This document shows, piece after piece, positions 32,127 through 33,849 of a DNA stretch of 33,849 nt. Positions within the stretch are counted from its first letter, which is position 1. Each line of letters starts with the position of its first letter. This DNA is from Heliobacterium mobile. GTDB lineage: Bacteria > Bacillota > Desulfitobacteriia > Heliobacteriales > Heliobacteriaceae. The notes under the pieces were generated by a model that saw nothing but the letters and a program-made list of their open reading frames with translations, searched no databases and was not told the origin of the DNA. The position numbers and the translations under genes are program-made. The stretch covers positions 1 to 33,849 of the forward strand of contig NZ_WNKU01000033.1 of the NCBI RefSeq assembly GCF_009720735.1, read 5' to 3'.

Positions 32127-32480
32127 ATGAAGCGAATGTTGATTTTCATGATGATCATCTTATTTATGATAGCCCAAGGCTGCTCTCCCGCTCGCCGTCC
32201 TCCTGAGAGTCAGCCGCCGCAACCACAGCAACAGCAAAACAAAGGCGGTCAGGAAGGAACATCTGGCGGAAGCAAAGACAAGAAAGATAATAAGAGCGAT
32301 GAGCAAGATACGGAAAATAAAGGAGGAAAAGAAGAATCCAGTAAATCCAGCGATGATGAAGGTGACGAAGGATCATCCGGAAACGATAAAAAGAAAGATA
32401 AAAAAGGCGGAAGCACTTCAGGCGAAGATGAGGAAAAGGACGAAGATCGTCAGAAAGATTCCGGTTCTCCTATGCGGTAA
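32127..32480 (+). CDS. Charged low-complexity lipoprotein
   Basis: 117 residues. A short signal peptide with lipobox IAQGC (C19) is followed by a Pro/Gln stretch and then some 80 residues almost wholly of Lys, Asp, Glu, Ser and Gly. It would be lipid-anchored outside the membrane and disordered, either a spacer/scaffold or ion-binding surface polymer. ATG follows CAGGGAGGTGA. No family recognised. The repetitive coding sequence leads to biased six-frame reading, but signal, lipobox and ribosome site make the gene convincing. Confidence 0.8.
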   Translation: MKRMLIFMMIILFMIAQGCSPARRPPESQPPQPQQQQNKGGQEGTSGGSKDKKDNKSDEQDTENKGGKEESSKSSDDEGDEGSSGNDKKKDKKGGSTSGEDEEKDEDRQKDSGSPMR

Positions 32481-32516
32481 AGGGTTATTCAATGAGAACG
32501 AAATTCAGAGCATTAC

Positions 32517-32545
32517 TTGAGCTTTCCCCCCCTTTTTGATAGGAT
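32517..32545 (+). promoter_or_regulatory. Probable promoter of the Fe-S protein gene
   Basis: TTGAGC (32517-32522), 17-base spacer, TAGGAT (32540-32545). It leaves a leader of about 90 bases before the start codon at 32643, including a small hairpin CATGCC-TTA-GGGCATG. Confidence 0.55.
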
Positions 32546-32642
32546 AAACATGCCTTAGGGCATGAGACGGGGGAATCTCTTGGTCCAGCGACGGCCAGGG
32601 GGTTTCTTCATTTTTATTGGGACTGCTCAGGAGGGGAACGAT

Positions 32643-33761
32643 ATGGGTCACTTAGGGATCGGAAAAGAAGAAGTGTTCAAAGCGTTGGCCCGCCGGCTCG
32701 ACAAAAACCCAGTCGGGGCACCGATGAATGAAATTTTGATGCAGATTCTCTACCGGATGTATGAAGAGAAAGAAGCCCAGATTGCTAGCCAGTTCCCACA
32801 GGGGTTTACGACAGCCGATAAGCTCTCCAATCTCACAGGCCTATCGGAAGAAGACATCACCGTTCAATTGAACCAGATGGCGGATAAAGGTTTGGTCATC
32901 GATATTCCCCGAAAGGGGAGAACGCTCTACTCCCTTACCCCTTTGGTGATCGGTTTTTTTGAATATACCTTCATGCGTGTCACGGACAAGCTGCCCATGA
33001 AAGACTTGGCAGAACTCTTTGAACAGTACCATCATGAAAATGGGGTGTCCGAGGAGTTTTTTGGCGCCGACACGAAAATGTTTCAGACCTGGGCTTATGA
33101 AAGTTTGATGCCGGAAGATGTAGAAACTGAGGTTCTCGATTATGAGAAGGCATCGGCCATGATCCGTGACGCTGGCGGTGGATCGCTGACCATGTGCTAT
33201 TGCCGCCATCAAGCTCTTCACCGGGGAACGGTCTGTGATGCACCCATTCACGATGTCTGCATGTCTTTAGGCAATGCCTCTGAATGGCTGGTTCGCCGTG
33301 GTTTCGCCCGCCCTGCCTCGGTCGACGAGATGCTTCGGGTTCTAGAAAAAACGGAGGCGCTCGGTCTCGTTCATCTAGCTGATAATGTCCAGAAAAATCC
33401 AGCCTATCTCTGCCACTGCTGCGGATGCTGCTGCGGGGTATTGCGTTCGATCAACGAACATGACGTCTTTTCTGTCCATCGAAGCAATTTCATTCCTGAG
33501 ATCGCTCTAGAACGTTGCAACGGATGCGGCGCCTGCCTAAAGCGCTGCCATATTCACGCCATCTCTGTTGTGGATTTACCCGGTGACGTGAATGGTAAAA
33601 AAGCTTTCATCGATACTTCCCGCTGCATTGGCTGCGGCGCCTGTGTCAAAGGGTGTAAAAAAGGGGCTATCGAATTAGTCCGGCGCGATGAGATCTACAT
33701 TCCTCCCAAGGACAAACGGGAACAGTTGACCCGTATCGCCCGGGAAAAAGGTAAACTTTGA
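32643..33761 (+). CDS. Winged-helix plus Cys-rich plus 2[4Fe-4S] protein
   Basis: 372 residues. N-terminal region (about 1-110) reads as a winged helix (TTADKLSNLTGLSEEDITVQ ... MADKGLVIDIPRKGRTLYS). Next a middle domain with MCYCRHQALHRGTVCD (C185, C187, C198) and C206, then a compact run of six cysteines in CHCCGCCCG (257-265), and a bacterial ferredoxin pair: CNGCGACLKRC (292-302) and CIGCGACVKGC (328-338). The ATG at 32643 follows GGAGGGG; an upstream in-frame ATG at 32562 lacks a site and would add 27 residues. Related proteins are annotated only as 4Fe-4S binding. It may couple redox state to DNA or protein binding; that is inference. Confidence 0.85.
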   Translation: MGHLGIGKEEVFKALARRLDKNPVGAPMNEILMQILYRMYEEKEAQIASQFPQGFTTADKLSNLTGLSEEDITVQLNQMADKGLVIDIPRKGRTLYSLTPLVIGFFEYTFMRVTDKLPMKDLAELFEQYHHENGVSEEFFGADTKMFQTWAYESLMPEDVETEVLDYEKASAMIRDAGGGSLTMCYCRHQALHRGTVCDAPIHDVCMSLGNASEWLVRRGFARPASVDEMLRVLEKTEALGLVHLADNVQKNPAYLCHCCGCCCGVLRSINEHDVFSVHRSNFIPEIALERCNGCGACLKRCHIHAISVVDLPGDVNGKKAFIDTSRCIGCGACVKGCKKGAIELVRRDEIYIPPKDKREQLTRIAREKGKL

Positions 33762-33849
33762 TCACTGTAATTACTCAAGTTTCGCAGATTAAAAATCGCG
33801 TTAAACCCTTAACCAGTATGGGAATTTCGCCAACAAATTCTGGTGCTTG

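Noticed and set aside
33762-33849. Possible insertion-sequence end or repeat at the right edge
   Set aside because: Only 88 bases are visible with no inverted repeat or coding start; nothing can be supported.

Overview
The window looks like chromosomal core sequence of a spore-forming, probably anaerobic, selenium-using Firmicute of the Clostridia. A Heliobacteriaceae or Peptococcaceae relative is my best guess, but no phototrophy or taxon-defining gene is present. The evidence is sleB-ypeB cortex-lysis genes, T-box and c-di-AMP leader RNAs, many TTG/GTG starts behind strong AGGAGG sites, selA-selD, several ferredoxin-type proteins and the bacillithiol gene bshC. The first 2.7 kb looks more AT-rich by eye than the rest.

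Layout. 1-3.5 kb: a 40-residue membrane peptide, a small Trp-rich membrane protein, a KimA-type potassium importer, an unknown gene and a tRNA-Met/tRNA-Val pair. 3.5-9 kb: class A penicillin-binding protein, a REC-ANTAR regulator with a degenerate receiver, a NIF3-like protein, a 38-residue zinc ribbon and PduL. 9-14.2 kb: ypeB, sleB, a PAS-PAS-AAA-Fis regulator with damaged sigma-54 motifs, and, divergently, a LysM cell-wall hydrolase behind a c-di-AMP riboswitch. 14.2-18.4 kb: the minus-strand operon selA-selD-bshC; selD has an in-frame UGA at codon 17 and reads as a selenoprotein. 18.5-22.8 kb: FeoA, a 2[4Fe-4S] ferredoxin, a beta-CASP hydrolase, and an Lrp regulator plus aminotransferase under a T-box whose specifier reads as GCC (Ala).

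22.8-28.3 kb: mostly poorly characterised genes. These include a 294-residue unknown, a membrane-anchored alkaline-phosphatase-fold protein without its metal ligands, FmdB, a phasin-like protein, DegV, a protein resembling the back half of a Mur ligase, and a second small membrane protein. 28.4-33.8 kb: tRNA-Leu, an L,D-transpeptidase, a beta-lactamase-fold serine hydrolase, a small Thr/Ala-rich protein, IlvE, a charged lipoprotein, and a winged-helix/Cys-rich/2[4Fe-4S] protein.

The main themes are cell-wall synthesis and remodelling (PBP, SleB/YpeB, LysM hydrolase, L,D-transpeptidase, serine hydrolase, Mur-like protein), c-di-AMP/potassium physiology (KimA and the riboswitch), amino-acid metabolism (Lrp/aminotransferase, IlvE), and selenium/thiol/iron-sulfur biochemistry. 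Several proteins keep a familiar fold but have lost catalytic or signalling residues. No mobile element, CRISPR array or phage region was recognised.
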